Positions 20,501-33,859 of a DNA stretch of 64,000 bases are shown here, in pieces. The DNA comes from Hyaloperonospora brassicae (lineage: Eukaryota > Oomycota > Peronosporomycetes > Peronosporales > Peronosporaceae), in the NCBI GenBank assembly GCA_947650285.1, contig CANTFL010000491.1, forward strand, positions 1 through 64,000. Direction: 5' to 3'. The notes below the pieces were generated by a model. The model was not told the DNA's origin. It was given only the letters and a program-made list of their open reading frames with translations, and made no database searches. The position numbers were made by a program, and so were the translations under genes. Every line of letters starts with the position of its first letter. Position 1 is the stretch's first letter.

Positions 20501-22456
20501 ATGACCGAACCCGACCAACACGATCAAGTTGAGAACAAAATCCCGAAGCCCTTCAAGTTCGTGGAAGACGAGATCAAGATGGAAGGGTGGCAACGTGAAG
20601 AATTTGCCAAGGCGTAAGAGCGGAAGATGCTTAAGGATCTACTATCAAGTGACCCAGTACTCCAAGTGCTGAACCCGAAACCGATCGACGAGATGCAAGG
20701 TCCAGTATCGACCCTGGCAAGTGCATCGAACATGCTGGAAGCAATCTATGAGATCATGCGACTTTTGCATGAAGCTGGATTCGTGGCGGAGATGAGCGAT
20801 TTGAAAAGATTGTTGCATTTTGATCAAGATCAAATCACCTGCACAAGTCGGTTGTTGTACGAGGATCTGATCCGTCTCACAGGCAAAGCCAAGATTGAAG
20901 ATCAAGCGAGTACCACGGTCTCGGACATGACGAAGGAATACCACACCGGATCGTCGCAGTATACCTCAGCCAAATCATAGGTCGACTTAGACGCCTCGAT
21001 CAGCATTCAACGGATGTCACTAGGCCCCTGTGAATCCACTCCATATGCATGATCGCGCCAGAGGAATCAGGGCTGAGCCGCTTTCGGCAGGTATAAGCGC
21101 CACCGGAGATGACGCAGCGGCTTTACAAAGACATCTGCTGTGTTACATTGATAACGCAATGAAACGATCGGAACAGAGGCAGCGGAATCAAGCCTGTCAA
21201 GCAATCTATCCAAGTCAAGCGATCAGGATGCCAAGATCTCAAGAGACACACTTTTTCCGATGTTGAATTGGAGTCGGTCGGATCGCGTCAAGATCAATCA
21301 GACTTTGGCGGCCCCGAAGGACATACACCGTACGAATCGGAGCGGGAATACCCGAGGCGGCCATTATTGGCTCCCGCAGAAGTGTCAATGAATCAAGGGC
21401 CGTCTCCCCAGCGTATTTGTTTCTCGGTGATCGGCGAGCTGAAGGAATGCATGGTTAAGTCCGAATTGAAGATCGCGCCAGAATCTGGATCAGCAAGGTC
21501 AAGTCGGCGTTCCTAAGAGACCAAATACCAGATAAAAATAAATGCCTGGTGTTCGGTGATCTACCGACGGGACAGGCACCGAATTGGCACAGTCAACTGA
21601 GTCGAACGACTCGTCGCACGTGGAATGATCTGCTGGAAGATTTCATGGTGCAATATCGAGAGTACGGTGTGTCAAATGCCAGACAGTATTACCACGCATG
21701 CAAACGATCGGATAAAACCCCGCTGGAGTATTTACACCGCTTGAATGGGGCAGCGATCCGAGCCAAGGTCGCGATTCGAGAAGGAAGACACGCTACGCGG
21801 CGTGAACATGTGGAACATTTTCTTCATACGCTAGACGATCGCGATTTAGCAATACAGTTGACTCTACTGCGATTGTCGGACGCCGAAGACATGGAACAAA
21901 CGTTGCGTGCGTATCAGCGGATAGAAACCGATACACGAAGGCGTCAGTTGGATCGGGAAAGTTTCATCAGCGATCAAAAGTTAATGCTGATCAGGTGCCG
22001 TCAAAATTAACCCGATCCGTACGAGCGATAAGGGTGGAAAGCGAGAGCAGCAGATCGGAGTCGGATCCGAGTGGATCGGTAAAGAACGTGAACCGGCGCA
22101 GAGTTTGTGCAGCCACCGTCCCCACTCGAGTGCAATCAAACCAAGACTATCGTATGCCGCATGAGGAAGCTGATCGGGTGGAGTTACGCGATCACGGAGA
22201 GCGATCAAAACCGTTCACTTACTGTGGATCGATCCAGCATAATGATCGTGGCTGCTGGAAGCGATTGACTTGCCAGAAGTGCGACCGTAAAGGAAATCCA
22301 TTGGACAAATGTTTTCACGCGTGTGCAGCTTGTGTAAAATTACATCAGAGTGGCAAGTGCCATTTAAAAAAGTTCTACAATCTAATGCGCAAGTGGTATG
22401 TGCCTACTAAGCACGAAGGAATGTTTTCGTCCGAGGCGGAGGAGATGTTAGACTAG
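20501..22456 (+). pseudogene. gag: Gag of III-1
   Basis: Starts at ATG 20501 (MTEPDQHDQVENK), about 390 bp after the LTR. The frame has a stop near 20613 and another at 20978-20980, then frameshifts. An N-terminal helical region leads to a DVELESVGS block (about 21260), a retrotransposon Gag domain (21549-22010; LSRTTRRTWNDLLEDFMVQY, TPLEYLHRLNGAAIRAK, LDDRDLAIQLTLLRLSDAED) and a cysteine-rich C-terminus with paired CCHC-like knuckles (CGSIQHNDRGCW, CQKCDRKGNPLDKC, CAACVKLHQSGKC), ending at a TAG near 22456. In the middle knuckle His is replaced by Asn (GNPLDKC). The full protein would be about 650 residues. Confidence 0.85.
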
Positions 22457-22530
22457 GACGCTCGCTAGGATGGAATCTGGTACAAGCCGAGCGTTCTAGG
22501 CTCTGCATATATGCATTCGTTGAGAGACAA

Positions 22531-23361
22531 TTGAAGGATCGAGAAATTAATCATCAGGACGAGGCGATCGCTAAAATACGTATTGAATCAACTTGTGTCC
22601 CGGCAATTTCAAATGTGCAACGAATTGATGAATACACTCGATCAGCCGTGAAGATGGATCTAGATATCGACCCGGGGGAATCATGTGGATATTGGAATTA
22701 TCACACCCCTGGAAAATGGTTTAAGCAGGCTAAAGCGGTTGGCAAGAGTTATAATGAGAAGTCCACTTACCTGTTTGATTCTGGTGCTGAAGTGTCAATC
22801 ATCGACACCACCTTTGCTCGAAAGGTAGGGTTCATGACCGACAAAAGCCAGACTCAAGAATGTTTCGGCATAGGGGAAAACGCATACATGACAATTGGGC
22901 GCACGAAGATCAAGATTAGATTGGACGGCTCACTAGTGTATTGTTTCGACATATGGGTCGGTGATCAAGTCAGTTAAGAGGCTATACTGGGTATAAGTTT
23001 CATGGTTCCGGCGCGGATTCGCTCGGATTTAGCGGACGGAACGCTATGTCTACCCGATGAAGTCCGCATTGGTCTAGCGGGGCGTAAGTCACTTTATAGA
23101 TCGACAATCCAAGCGGTCAACCTGAATGATCAACGCGTGGTGATACCGGCCGGCAAACCAACAGAAGTGAGGACAGGTATCGCTCCACCAAGAACTAGAC
23201 TGTGCTTAAGACGAGTTGTGGAGTGGGTACCAGCTGTGACTACCGGGCCTGGCAGGATCAACTACCTGCATCTCACAATTTTATACGATCGCAAGATGAT
23301 TTTACCATATGGAACCCCATTAGGACTGTGGATGGGAGCGGACACTATACCCCGATCGTAG
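22531..23361 (+). pseudogene. pol: Aspartic protease of III-1
   Basis: Active-site motif YLFDSGAEVSIID at about 22768-22806, followed by TTFARKVGF. The two open stretches 22531-22977 and 23002-23361 are in the same frame, separated by one TAA at 22975-22977. The second stretch (PARIRSDLADGTLCLPDEVRIGLAG) is the protease C-terminal and linker region, also seen in III-3. The catalytic Asp is intact. Confidence 0.85.
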
Positions 23362-25330
23362 GGGTACGTGTCTGTGCGGTCGCGACGTCACAATGAATGC
23401 CAGACATAAGCAATCGTGTCTACTTTGATGTGATAAATTTCTCACCTCAAGGCGTATGAAAAGCCATTGGTTGTTTATCGATCATATCCTACGCCAAAAA
23501 GGGTAAACTCGAAGAGGTTAAGATAGAAGAATAGGCAAAGACTGAATTGCTGACGAGTAACAACCTGATACCAACGTGATCGACGAGGATATGATGCAAG
23601 GTGTACATAAAAACGAGGGCGAAGATCGCGCCACTAAAAACGACTTGTGATCCTTAAAAGTACTTGTGAGGGAACATACAAAGGACAAGACGTTCGACGA
23701 TGAGCGTGTGCAAATCAGGTCAAAGGAATATAGCAGAGTGGTGACGCCGGCCGTGCCAGAGAAGACCAATGGTGAGGGATCTGATCGGGAGCAAGAGCGA
23801 TCCATTTGTCACTCAAACGCGATCCGAACCATGGATGGTGACGGACAAAAACAGCCCAGAAATCAGTCTGAAAAGATTGCGAGGGACGAAGGAGAGAGGC
23901 GTGTGCAGCAAGATCCACATCTACCAACGAAAGCTACTTCGTCGATCTCTATGCTCCAACGGTTAATGGAGGACGACCAGTCGCAAGATTGGCATCAGAG
24001 GCCAATTTCTGAATTAAAGGTGGTCGACAGTGAAGACATCGAGCGAGGTGTCAGCGGTTTGATGCTAGGAAATTCCAGCTATCTGATAGACGGGAGTGCG
24101 ATCAGAGATTGTGAGCTACAGGAAAAGTCCTATTAACTCGTGGAACGGATTGAGGTTGTGATGATCGGTGAGGAAAGAAAAGAGGCAGAACCACCTTCCG
24201 TGTCGATGTATCGTAACGAAAGTTGAGAGTGTACGCCGAGGATGTCGATCAGCACATGGCGATCCTACCGGAAGTAGTTACGCCTGCGGCTGAGGTATAT
24301 TAAGAAGACATTTAAGTGGGCTTCCCAGTGGAGCCACTGTCGAGTGATCAAGACTATTTGAGGTAGTTGATATGCGCAACCGCCATCTACTAATCGGGAG
24401 AGGTTATGTTCACCTCCTGCGGCTCGTGTAGCAGTCTGTGATATAGATGACGGCGATGGTAACCCGATCGCACAAAGGGTACGACCGTTAGCACCCAAGC
24501 TTCGCGAAATGATGGCTGATCTGATGTAGGGACAATTGACGGCGCAAACAATTCGCCTGTCCCTTTTATCGTGGGCATCACCAATCTTGGAATTTAAAAT
24601 AAGAATAAAGAACACATTTGAGTGCGTATCGACTATCGACGAGTAAATTCGTTGACAAGACTGATGGTGTACCCCATGCCGTTGATCATCGACATGCTGC
24701 AGGATATGGATGAGGCCATGTAATATTGTTACTTAGATATGGCAATTAGATTTTGGGTGGTGTAAATGACGGAGCAAGCAAGAAATTTCTGCGTTTATTA
24801 CACCAACAGGCCTGTTTAAATGGCTGAGGATGCTGTTTTGATTGAAGAGCGCGCCGCAGATTAACCAACACCTGATCGACAATGCGTTATTTGGTATTTT
24901 GAGTATGGTACACGTCCAATTACGATCGCTTCGGAATCATCAGATCTGGTCAAAGTGTATAACGACGTCAAATCAGATTATGTCATGAAGGCGTCGGTCC
25001 TTGGTCAAACGTTATATATCGACGATATACTGATACCGGCCAAGTCGTGGAAATCTGTCTATTGTAATATAACGAATGCCGGACTTATGATATCAGTGAA
25101 TTCTATCGATCGGTTTGGCTAAGTACCTTTGAGGACGACGCAAGGTATATTGCCTGCGTCATTAAGTGTATCTGGCTGGATTCGAAGCGAATTCAAATTT
25201 ATTAAGATCCTAGGTAAACGTACCATACCATTATTTACTACGATCGATGGAAACGTTTCTGGGGACCCTCAACTATTACAGCCGTTCATTGAGGATTTTT
25301 AGTGTACGTCTTAGTACTGTACAAATTTTG
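23362..25330 (+). pseudogene. pol: Linker and reverse transcriptase of III-1
   Basis: An acidic linker (an open stretch 23666-24136 of 156 codons) precedes the RT. RT blocks are MVYPMPLIIDMLQDMDEAM (24664-24720), a YLDMAIRFWVV block (24733-24765), a mutated FGLK-NAPQI block (24835-24870) and the catalytic YIDD at 25015-25026. Stops and small indels break it repeatedly. Part of the pre-RT region is missing relative to III-2 and III-3. Confidence 0.8.
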
Positions 25331-25599
25331 AGAAGCCGATTTCTAAGATATTCGAAGAACGCATGACAACCCTTCAAAAAAGAATGTTGCTGGGTGAAAC
25401 CGAATTTGTCATATTGTCCATAAACTCGCTCGCTATCGGTACCCGATCGCTAAATGCGATCAAGAATCGCATTCAAAATTTTGGAGTCATCGCGATCCGT
25501 TTCCTATTTCTGGGGGCGATCAGGATACGGAAGGCAGGAGTCGCTAGTTGGTCGCAACGATCGCATTTACTCTCTCTAAACAGAAGATAGCGACTACAC

Positions 25600-26500
25600 C
25601 CATTTGAAACACTTTGACCCGGATCATTTGCCAGTGATTGTGCTGTACGCCAGCAAGTGAGCTTTGTCGGCTGCATTGCTGCAGATACATGAGGAGGTGT
25701 ACTGGCCGATCAATTTTTCAAGCTGTACGCTGAAGCCAAAAGAAGTTAACTATGGCATGGTGGAGAAGGAGGTACTAGCATTGGTAAGGATGCTAGATAT
25801 ATGCTGTGCTATGCTGGTGTCTTGTGGAATCACCGTACTGGCGCGTTATTCAATCTTAGCCTGGGGCTTTAATCTTCCGGTCTCAATGGGAGATAAGGAT
25901 GATAAGCCGCATTGTTATCAAACAGGACACTGGAGATCCATCGATGTGAGAAGGGTGAAGATGAGATACTGGGTACTCTTGCAGCGAGTATAACTTCTTG
26001 ACAGGAAGTGGATGAGATGTTGATCGCGATTGCTCCAAAGAAACAACCACGACTAACGATCAGTATGCCTCCACCTACGATCGAAGAGAAAGAAAATCTC
26101 TGGGTGGCTAGTTTTAATGAGTCTGCTAGAGTGAAGAGAATGTGTGGAGCATGCGGCGCGATCGTATGGAGATTACCATATTGGAAGGTTGTAACTGCCG
26201 CCTCTAAGATTTTCCCTGATTTTAATTATAAACGAAGCAGAGTATAGCAGACTACTTCTATTTTTTAAACTGTTGACTAATCAGACCAAGGGACGGGTAA
26301 TCATATGTGGAGATTCAAATTTAGTGATCAAGCAAATGCGTAGAGAGATCTATTGCAAGGCGCCAAGTCTACGACTGCTGAGACATAAAGCGCTGGAGAT
26401 TCTTCGATCCTGGCCTAAGCATGAATTCCTACATGTGAAATGCGACCGAAACGCAAAGGCAGATCGATTGAAACGTGAAGCACTGTAGAAAGAGAAGGAT
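25600..26500 (+). pseudogene. pol: RT-RNase H connection and RNase H of III-1
   Basis: 25664-25993 reads SAALLQIHEEVYWPINF and EVNYGMVEKEVLALVRMLD, the RNase H-like tail of the RT. A second RNase H-fold block follows with VASFNESARVKR (26106-26140) and GRVIICGDSNLVIKQMR (26292-26342), containing the conserved GDS acid. Stops at 26246 and 26488 interrupt it. Confidence 0.8.
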
Positions 26501-26589
26501 TGGACAGTGGTGGATGACCAAGATCGCCAAGATCGAGTAACTCTGAATCAGCTAAGCGCGTTACTATTACCTCGCAAGTAAAATAGAGG

Positions 26590-28310
26590 GTGCGAGTAGC
26601 TGCAATCACCCATGCTGCCACACGACAATGTCATTTACCACAAAATGCCCAAGAGGAAATTGTACAACAGATACGAATCGAACGGATTCAACAAGCTCAG
26701 GATGAAAAAAATGTTTTTTTTAATTTAGAGATTTATCTGACTGAGTATTTATCCACGAGTACATCTGATGATACGAAATCATGCTCCTTGATGAAGCCGG
26801 ATAAATAGGTTAATCAGGACTAGTTGTTGCTATTTTGTACCAGATCAACTACAAAGTCAGAAGATCGCGTAGAGATTGTTCGGTTGTTGATCCCAGAGTT
26901 ATTGCAGCAAGTTTTTTTACATCGTTATCATACCAGTTTGTAGGGCGGTCACCTGGGTATAGGTCGAACTCGTCAGCGGAGCAGAGCGACGTTTCACTGG
27001 AGACGTCTATATCGAAGTGTGCAACGCTATGTGGGAGAGTGTGTGGATTCTGAAACAGGTAAAGGACGCCCCTGCGATCGAAGTGGATCGCCGGGTAACA
27101 TACAAGCAATGTACCCTTTTCAGATTCTGGCGATGGATCATATTCCTTCTTTGCCGCAAACGTTCAAAGGGAACACGGAGCAGGTGACCTAAGTCGAACT
27201 TTTCTTCGGATATGTGGTTGCGAAGGCGAGTGCATCTCGGAACGCGCAAACAATCATGGAAAATTACGAAGAATGTGTATTCAGAAGGTTTGGTGCAAGT
27301 TACGCAATTAGTCCCGATCGAGAGCCAGGATTCATATCTCTTTTCTTTCGTGAGTTTAATCGGATCGTGGGCCAGAAGCAACGACCTACTATGGATTATA
27401 GGCCACAAGCAAACGGCACAGCAGAGCGCATGGTACAGACGTTAACTAGAGCGATCAAGATGTATGTGTCGGACGAGAACCAGAGAGATTAGGATGAATA
27501 TGCCGAACTATTGACATACGCGATCAACACCTCACACGATCGGATTCGCGGTGACACCTCATTTTATCTGATCCACTGCTAGGACACCCGATCTACGTTG
27601 GAAGCCACGTTACCTCAAGGGAGCACTGCATCGCGAGATCGAGACCCATGGCGATGGCATTATGGCATACAACGCCGATATCAATGGGCGAGAGCGGTGG
27701 TGAGCAATCGACTTAAATATGCAATTCAAGATCGCGCTGATCAGCATAACCAGGATCGCGACTTGCTAGACATATGCAGCGGATCGCAAGTCTGTCTATT
27801 TATAGATCGCGTGAAGGAAGGGTACGCTCGATACTGTCACTTTTGTGGCACGGATCGTTCCGAGTGATCGACAAGTGCGGGGATCACGCTGTGAGATTGG
27901 ATATAGCAGGTATGCCCCACCAAGTCTTCCCAGTGGATCACGTGTCGAAGCTGAAACTCGTACGACTGTTTCTGGATCGACCGATGGAACAACTGATAAT
28001 AAGCGAAGCGGATCGAGTTGATTTTGACGAAGCTTTTATACCATAAGACAGTTGGGTAAACGATCTGGCAGAAGAAGAGTTCGAAGTGAAGAGAATAACG
28101 GACATGCGATCAGGACGATGGACGCGTTATGGCAGGGTGCACCGACAGTTCAAATACTATTGGAAAAGGTATGGGTATTCGTCGTTGGTGGACGAAGCCG
28201 ACTTGAACTGGGGAGCGTTGATACAAGAATTGGATCGTAATCGTGCTCGTAAGAACCGGTTTGAAGTGATGCAGTCGCATGAAGAGGGGAATGTGGGTCC
28301 GTGATGGTCA
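26590..28310 (+). pseudogene. pol: Integrase and chromodomain-like tail of III-1
   Basis: The H2C2 region is readable across frames (HRYHTSL ... YVGECVDSETGKGRP, about 26920-27070). The core runs from MDHIPSLP (about 27136) through DREPGF (27318-27335) to NGTAERMVQTL (27411-27443), so the D, D and E positions are all present, though stops occur at about 27190 and 27490. The region after one frameshift near 27845 reads HAVRLDIAGMPHQVFPVDHVSKLK. The tail FKYYWKRYGYSSLVDEADLNW (28156-28220) is chromodomain-like. Ends at the stop 28302-28304. Confidence 0.85.
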
Positions 28311-28471
28311 GGTCGTTGACTTGAGGTCACATACAAGAAGGTTGTATGGGTGGGTATAAAGGCGGTATATGTTGTGAGTATGGCAATCGATGGTCCACTG
28401 ACGTGATCGCGCAGGTGAAGGTCTGGCAATTTTTTTGATCGTCAGGGATCAGCATCGGTGGATTTGATTAC

Positions 28472-28591
28472 GGTGATCAGATCAGTAAGTCCTTGATCGC
28501 GAGCGATCTGGATGATGGTATATCTGATCGAGGTCATCAGATCACTAGACCTTTGATCGCGAGGGATCTGGACGGAGGGCGACCTGATCGA
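28472..28591 (+). repeat. Two 60-bp tandem repeats, GATC-rich
   Basis: Units 28472-28531 and 28532-28591 share the pattern GGTNATCAGATCA...CCTTTGATCGCGAG...GATCTGGA...CTGATCGA. They lie just after pol in the untranslated region (28305-28644), which holds nothing else I recognise. Confidence 0.8.
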
Positions 28592-28644
28592 GCATGGATA
28601 AATAAAAGAAGCATAGAGACGAGTCCATTAATGGATTAAGACGA

Positions 28645-31250
28645 TTAAAACGATTCAAGAAAATTGATATTGAACGAAGAGACTGAAAACTCTGGGACGA
28701 TCAACAAGGTAAGAATTTGACAGAGATGAGGGTGAACGAAGATCCAGGACGTTTTGCGATCGCGGACCGAATTGGTTACGCCACGGCTCGCTGAGTCCGC
28801 TAGCGACAAGGCAGTGATCAAGTTTGGAAAAGTGGTCGTCTTGCATCCTAAACTAGGGCAACACAATATTTTCAATGACGAGTCCGGGACGCTTAAAAAG
28901 AAGGGGTCCAACGGAATGCCCAAGTCGCGATGACCGTCGATCATCCCTTGAAGAAAAAAGCGGGATACAATTTTCCGACGAGGTCCCGATCGCGATCAGC
29001 GTTGCCGGCGCTCTTCAAAAATCTCGGCCAATTTCGGATCTGATTGGCGCTGCCGACTATAAACGGGGAGAAAATGATTCGATTCCCATAGTGCCTGTCG
29101 ATGACGATCTTCAAACGCGCGTTGCGTTTCCACCAGCTCCCTAAACCAGCCGGTCACTGGAAAGGAGATCAGCTCGATCGGTTAATCGAGAATTCTCCAT
29201 GGTTTGTGGCTGAATAGAGGACTGATTTGCGCCGAAGAAATCAACTAAGGAGCTTATTGATCAGCTCGGAGTGCCGACGGCCTCAGTGCCTTGTACGCGA
29301 GAAACGGAAATAATTTTCGGCTTGAAGAAATGTTTGACCATGAACTCCGCTTCCAGCTCAGCGACACTGGTATAGCTAACTCGACACGACGACTATCGAT
29401 TTCCTTGAACGGTTGACCGGGAAACGCGGCAGATGTACCCACTAATCCTATGATCGCGCGGTTGTCGAGTGGCTGGAAGCTCGATATACTGGCCAATAGA
29501 CAACAGATTGTTCACGTCCTCGAGATCATCACTGGACATTGCTGAGAATGCCAGACAAATTGCTCTGCGGCTCGCCCAGAAGACCGATCTTGGATATCTT
29601 GGATTTCTTGGGATTCGTTGATTAAGCCGAAGAAGACGATCGCTAGCTGGAGCTGGGTTATTCAATGATGATTGTGGATGCAGCTCGATCGAGTCTGGAC
29701 GATTTAGCAGAAATCGAAGCTCGTCTGCGGGATATATATCGCGACCCAAATAGCATGGCGCGGGTGGCATCCCTCCAAGAACTGGACGAATTGCTCAAGT
29801 CGGATGACGAAGGGAAACAATTTTTCGGATTCGCTCTACTTTCCATCTCTTCTTTCGACGTCTTCGTGGAGATCATTCGGAGCCCCTCAACTGGAGGAGA
29901 AATAGCAGGGTCCTTTGGGCACGCCCCGGGTGAACGCTTAGACGATATTGATCGCTTGGGTTTAGGTGATCGCGTCGACCCAGCTGACGTTTTGTGAGAA
30001 AGAAACCGTGCGGGGGTTGCTACCGGTGCGGATGCAGTAGAATTGGGAGGATCGACCGTTCGCAGCGAGTCAGCTAATTGTGCTGAATTTTTCGCTGTAG
30101 CCGACCTAGTTTATTGCGTGGGCAGGCCTATCGCGAGAGCGAAGTGGGCTTGGTTGGCGTAGTACGCGATGCAGGATTGACCGGTTGCTGGATCGATGCC
30201 CCGTGGCTTCGAAGCCTCTGTCTGCACCGCATCAGCTGATTGCGTGGTAGGACATGATCGCGTAGTCTCAACAGAAGACTTAGAGCGGGCGGATCGCATC
30301 GAAGGCCTGGTCGGGGTCAGAAGGGAGTCTCCGTAAACTCGAGAACGCTTGACGAAAGACCAATGTTACGGTCATTTCGGCTACGCTTGCTGTCCGAAGA
30401 GGCTGAATCTGACGCTATAGAAAACGGAAGACCAGATGCTAGATGAGCCAGATGAGCCTGAAGTTGGTGGAGATCAGCTACAGCGAGATCTCGATCGGCG
30501 ATCACGACATCGCGAGCATTGTCCCGGTCCTAGATTTTACAATGAAGACGCGGAGGTTCGAAGTAGAAACCCGCCATCACTTTGCTCAGTCGATCCAGTC
30601 GCGCTTTCGATCTGTGATCTCCGCGCCATGTTGATCACGCAGAGTAGAGAATGACGCGATCTGTTACTCAAGGTCAACTATCCTCTGCTATCTGCGGGCA
30701 GAGCGTCCTGGTATTTCTTCGCGTCGGCGTCCCGGAGAGCCTGGATCGACTCGATCTGCGAAATTTGGGATTCTAACTTTTTATGAAGCGATCTGATCTC
30801 TTACCTTTACTGCTTCATGAGAGGCGCACGAACAGTAGTCTGGTCACGCTGACTTTTTTCTGGGTCAGAGAAGACATCTTCGAACAGGGAGGGCTTTAAG
30901 CGCTCGATCTCGTTCTCCAAATCGTAAATCATTGCAGCCCAATCCTCCTCCTTGTTCAAGATGCCTGCGTATCTTTGCTGCGCTGACGAGCCTTTTAAAA
31001 AGGGGAGAACAAACGATAGAAACGATGCTTGACATACCCTTCCAAATGGATCCCGACTTCACGCAACATGTTAATTCTTGCTCCAGGCAAACGCTGCGTT
31101 GCTTCTCTTCTTTAAGGGCACTTTATGGGAGCCGTAACGCCTCACGATCTGCTCGTAGCTTTCCAAGCGATCTTAAAGAGTGGCGACCATGCCAACCATC
31201 GTCTGTAGATCAACCAAAGTAGCGGTCGTCACCTTGGTACTGAAAAAAAC
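28645..31250 (-). pseudogene. Antisense coiled-coil ORF region (aORF) of III-1
   Basis: The strand opposite gag-pol, between the pol end and the 3' LTR, holds protein-like reading frames. Nearest the LTR, about 30913-30670 (minus) reads DLENEIERLKPSLFEDVF and, after two stops, SLHKKLESQISQIESIQALR and DADAKKYQDAL, which is a coiled coil. A Ser/Arg/Pro-rich middle follows, and the distal end (about 29160-29000) reads VTGWFRELVETQRAFEDRHR. III-2 and III-3 have the same layout. No known domain is recognised and the frame is broken in several places. Confidence 0.55.
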
Positions 31251-31602
31251 GAGTGCGACCCGGCATACGACCAATTGGGATCGCGGACGTGCGTTACCTG
31301 ACCAAGACCAGACGACGACTCACCCGAATCGGAAAGAGGAGAGATGTCATAAGGTTTTGTGGCGACATGGCGTTGGTAAACCGGCGAGGCTGATCAAGCG
31401 GCAAGATAAGTGCGCAGTCAGATCGACATTGTATGGCGACCAACTGCGCAAAGAACGAATTTGGTAAAGCAACTATGGCAACTCGCTATAGAGGAAATGA
31501 TCGCATTCCCTTATGTCCAAGCCGGTGAATGGTTGGATGCCCGGTCCTACATCTGGTTAGATCGCGTCCATTGGACAGTCAGACTAAAATGGATATCAGA
31601 TC

Positions 31603-32486
31603 GAGCCGGTTGGGACCTGCGATCTTGGGTCAAGGTATGAGGCGGAAGTCAATGTTGGCGATCAGTTAATTAAGATGGGAACCGCGATCAGCAAGGCAAT
31701 AGAGATTTAGGAGGCGATCGAGATCGTGATTAGCGATCGGGATCGTGATCAGTTCTCAGGTATGTGATCGCGATCAGACAAGTATATCAGGTGTGGGCCA
31801 CGCTAGTACTAGGTCGCTACCGTCTAAGGAGCGAAATTTGGCATGCGGTGTCCAAGATATGGGAATAGAAATAGGGTTGTTCGTTTTGATTAATCAACAT
31901 TAGCTATAGTTCCATTTGCTTGGCGGTAAACGTGTCGACTTCTCCTCCGGGTAGATCACTGGCCACTCGACGTAAAAGAAAGATTTACATACTTTGATCA
32001 AGTGCTATCCCTGGATTGTTTTGCCAGGGATCAAGATCTCTCAAACAACACCTCAACTGCGACTGATCGCAGGAAATCCTTTGTGATTGAGGACCCAAGA
32101 ATGGGATACGGCTTAAGTGGACAGAAGGCTCGCCAATCAAGCGTCTACATTTGGATAAAAAGATCTTTCATAGATCAGGGTGACTCATATCGAGCACACA
32201 CAAGCGTACAAGTTATCGCGGTATGAATTCCACTTGATCACACCAACCCCGATCGTGGTGGGAAGATTTCAACACCGTGATCGAACCTCGACCACATCGC
32301 AGACACGGTCACTGTTCATTTACACGAGTCCACCTGGAAGAGTGCAACCTGCCCCACCAAAGGGTACACAAAGTGATCGAAGTATACAACACGAAATCGG
32401 AGTACTTCTCCGTTATTAAAATGGTCTGATCGCCAGTAGAGAGTTGAGATTGGCTCATTTTAAAGAGCAATCTCCACTCCACCACA
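31603..32486 (+). repeat. 3' LTR of III-1
   Basis: 884 bp, the same length as the 5' LTR. Starts near ccggttgggacctgcgatc, has a GATC-rich U3 (31660-31790) and the shared CGTGTCGACTTCTCCTCCGGG and GCAACCTGCCCCACC blocks, and ends CCACTCCACCACA at 32486. Confidence 0.8.
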
Positions 32487-32499
32487 GTTTTGCCTACTG

Positions 32500-33560
32500 C
32501 CGAAGTTACGATTGACAATATTCAGGTAGGCGATCCGGATGTGCCGATGACTGAGGACCAGAAACGATTGATCAACTGATCTGGAGAAACATGTACCTTC
32601 TTATCGGTCCAAAAAATGCACTCTCTCCAGACGCACGGGGGGCGATATGCAATATTAATGTGGGAGGAGAGAGCTCGATCGCTCAGAGAGCACGGATAGT
32701 AGCGCCTAAGTATCCTCAAAAACTAGCAGATTTGAGTAAAGGACTGCTGTAAGCCAAGAGCATCCAACCTTCCACATCACCGTAGGCTTCGCCGATCGTC
32801 GTAATTATCAAGAAGAATGTCGAGGTAATTTCGATTGGGTATCGACTATCGACAAGAAAATCAGCTAACAAGGCTGGTGGTATTTCCAATGCCGTTGAGC
32901 AGTAAACTGTCACATTACACGGACAAATCGACGTGGTACTGCTCACTGGATATCGCAAGCGAGGTTTAGGTGGTGGATATAACGGTGCGGGCGAGGAGTA
33001 TTTCCGCAATTATTACCCGTTCGGCTTGTTTGAGCGGCTACGGATGCAGTTTGGGTTAAAAAAGTATATGTAGGGTTACCAACGCCTGATCGACAATGCC
33101 ATGTATGGCTTTTGGAAGATCGGTGCTGATCCAGACGCCTCCTCTATGAAGTCGTCCAAACGGATCGACGTGTAAAGAGAAGGAGAGCCGGACACCTGTC
33201 AGACCTTTTAAAGCTAGATCGACGATCGTACATCGATGGCATACTAATTTCAACTACATTTTGACCTATTTATACGAAAACGTATAGGGATGCTTCGTGT
33301 ATGCGATAAGTACAATTTATCAATCAGTCTGACCAAATGTTTTTAGGGACGTTGCACGGTGTATTGACCCAATAATCGACTTTCAATCGCTGGATTAGAA
33401 GCCCACCCAAAATATATCGAATCGCTGGTTAATATCCCGTTTCCTCGAACACTTCGGTCGATGGAGTCGTTTGTAGGAAGCTTGAAATACTATAGCCGAT
33501 TCCTATAGGAATTTGCGGTAAATGCATCATTGCTGTATGAATTACGCGAAATAAATATAC
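32500..33560 (+). pseudogene. pol: Reverse transcriptase of III-2
   Basis: Reads TIDNIQVGDPDVPMTEDQKR (32508-32570), ARIVAPKYPQKLADLSKGLL (32690-32750), a mutated ASPIVVIIKKNVE block (32790-32825), FGLFERLRMQFGLKKYM (33023-33072), YQRLIDNAMYGFWKI (33072-33120) and, beyond the catalytic centre, a SFVGSLKYYSRFL block (33457-33510). The YIDD motif itself is too decayed to place with confidence (near 33220-33240). Confidence 0.8.
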
Positions 33561-33859
33561 AAGGAATGACGCATGGATAAGACGGAATTACTAACGCCGA
33601 ATGAAGAATGGGTTGAGGATCGGAAGGGTCAAGATAATAGCGATTTAGGTCGTATCGGTGTAAGAGGGGGTGGTCCGATAGCTGACGAACAAAACAGTCA
33701 AGGGGATAGCGATCCAAATCGTATCTGTGTAAGAGAGAATGCGGTCAAGATTTTACTGTGTTACAGGAAGCGGCCTCACCTCAGCAGACCGAAGTTGATG
33801 GGAAAGAGCGATGACTTTGTTCATTATGCTGAAGAATAAATCGCTAAAACTCCAATTTT

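Larger units (their letters stand above)
19231..32486 (+). mobile_element. Family III Ty3/Gypsy element III-1, full structure, degenerate
   Basis: 13.26 kb, bounded by LTRs of about 883 bp at each end. The primer site, gag, protease, RT (YIDD), RNase H, integrase, chromodomain-like tail, a GATC-rich tandem repeat and an antisense reading region follow in order. The two LTRs differ by about one base in five. The flanking 5-mers (tttac and gtttt) do not match. Gag and integrase are best preserved; RT is badly damaged. Confidence 0.9.

Noticed and set aside
29665..29997. A 110-codon plus-strand frame in III-1 after pol (29665-29997)
   Set aside because: It lies opposite the antisense region and no counterpart was seen at the same place in III-2 or III-3; treated as chance.
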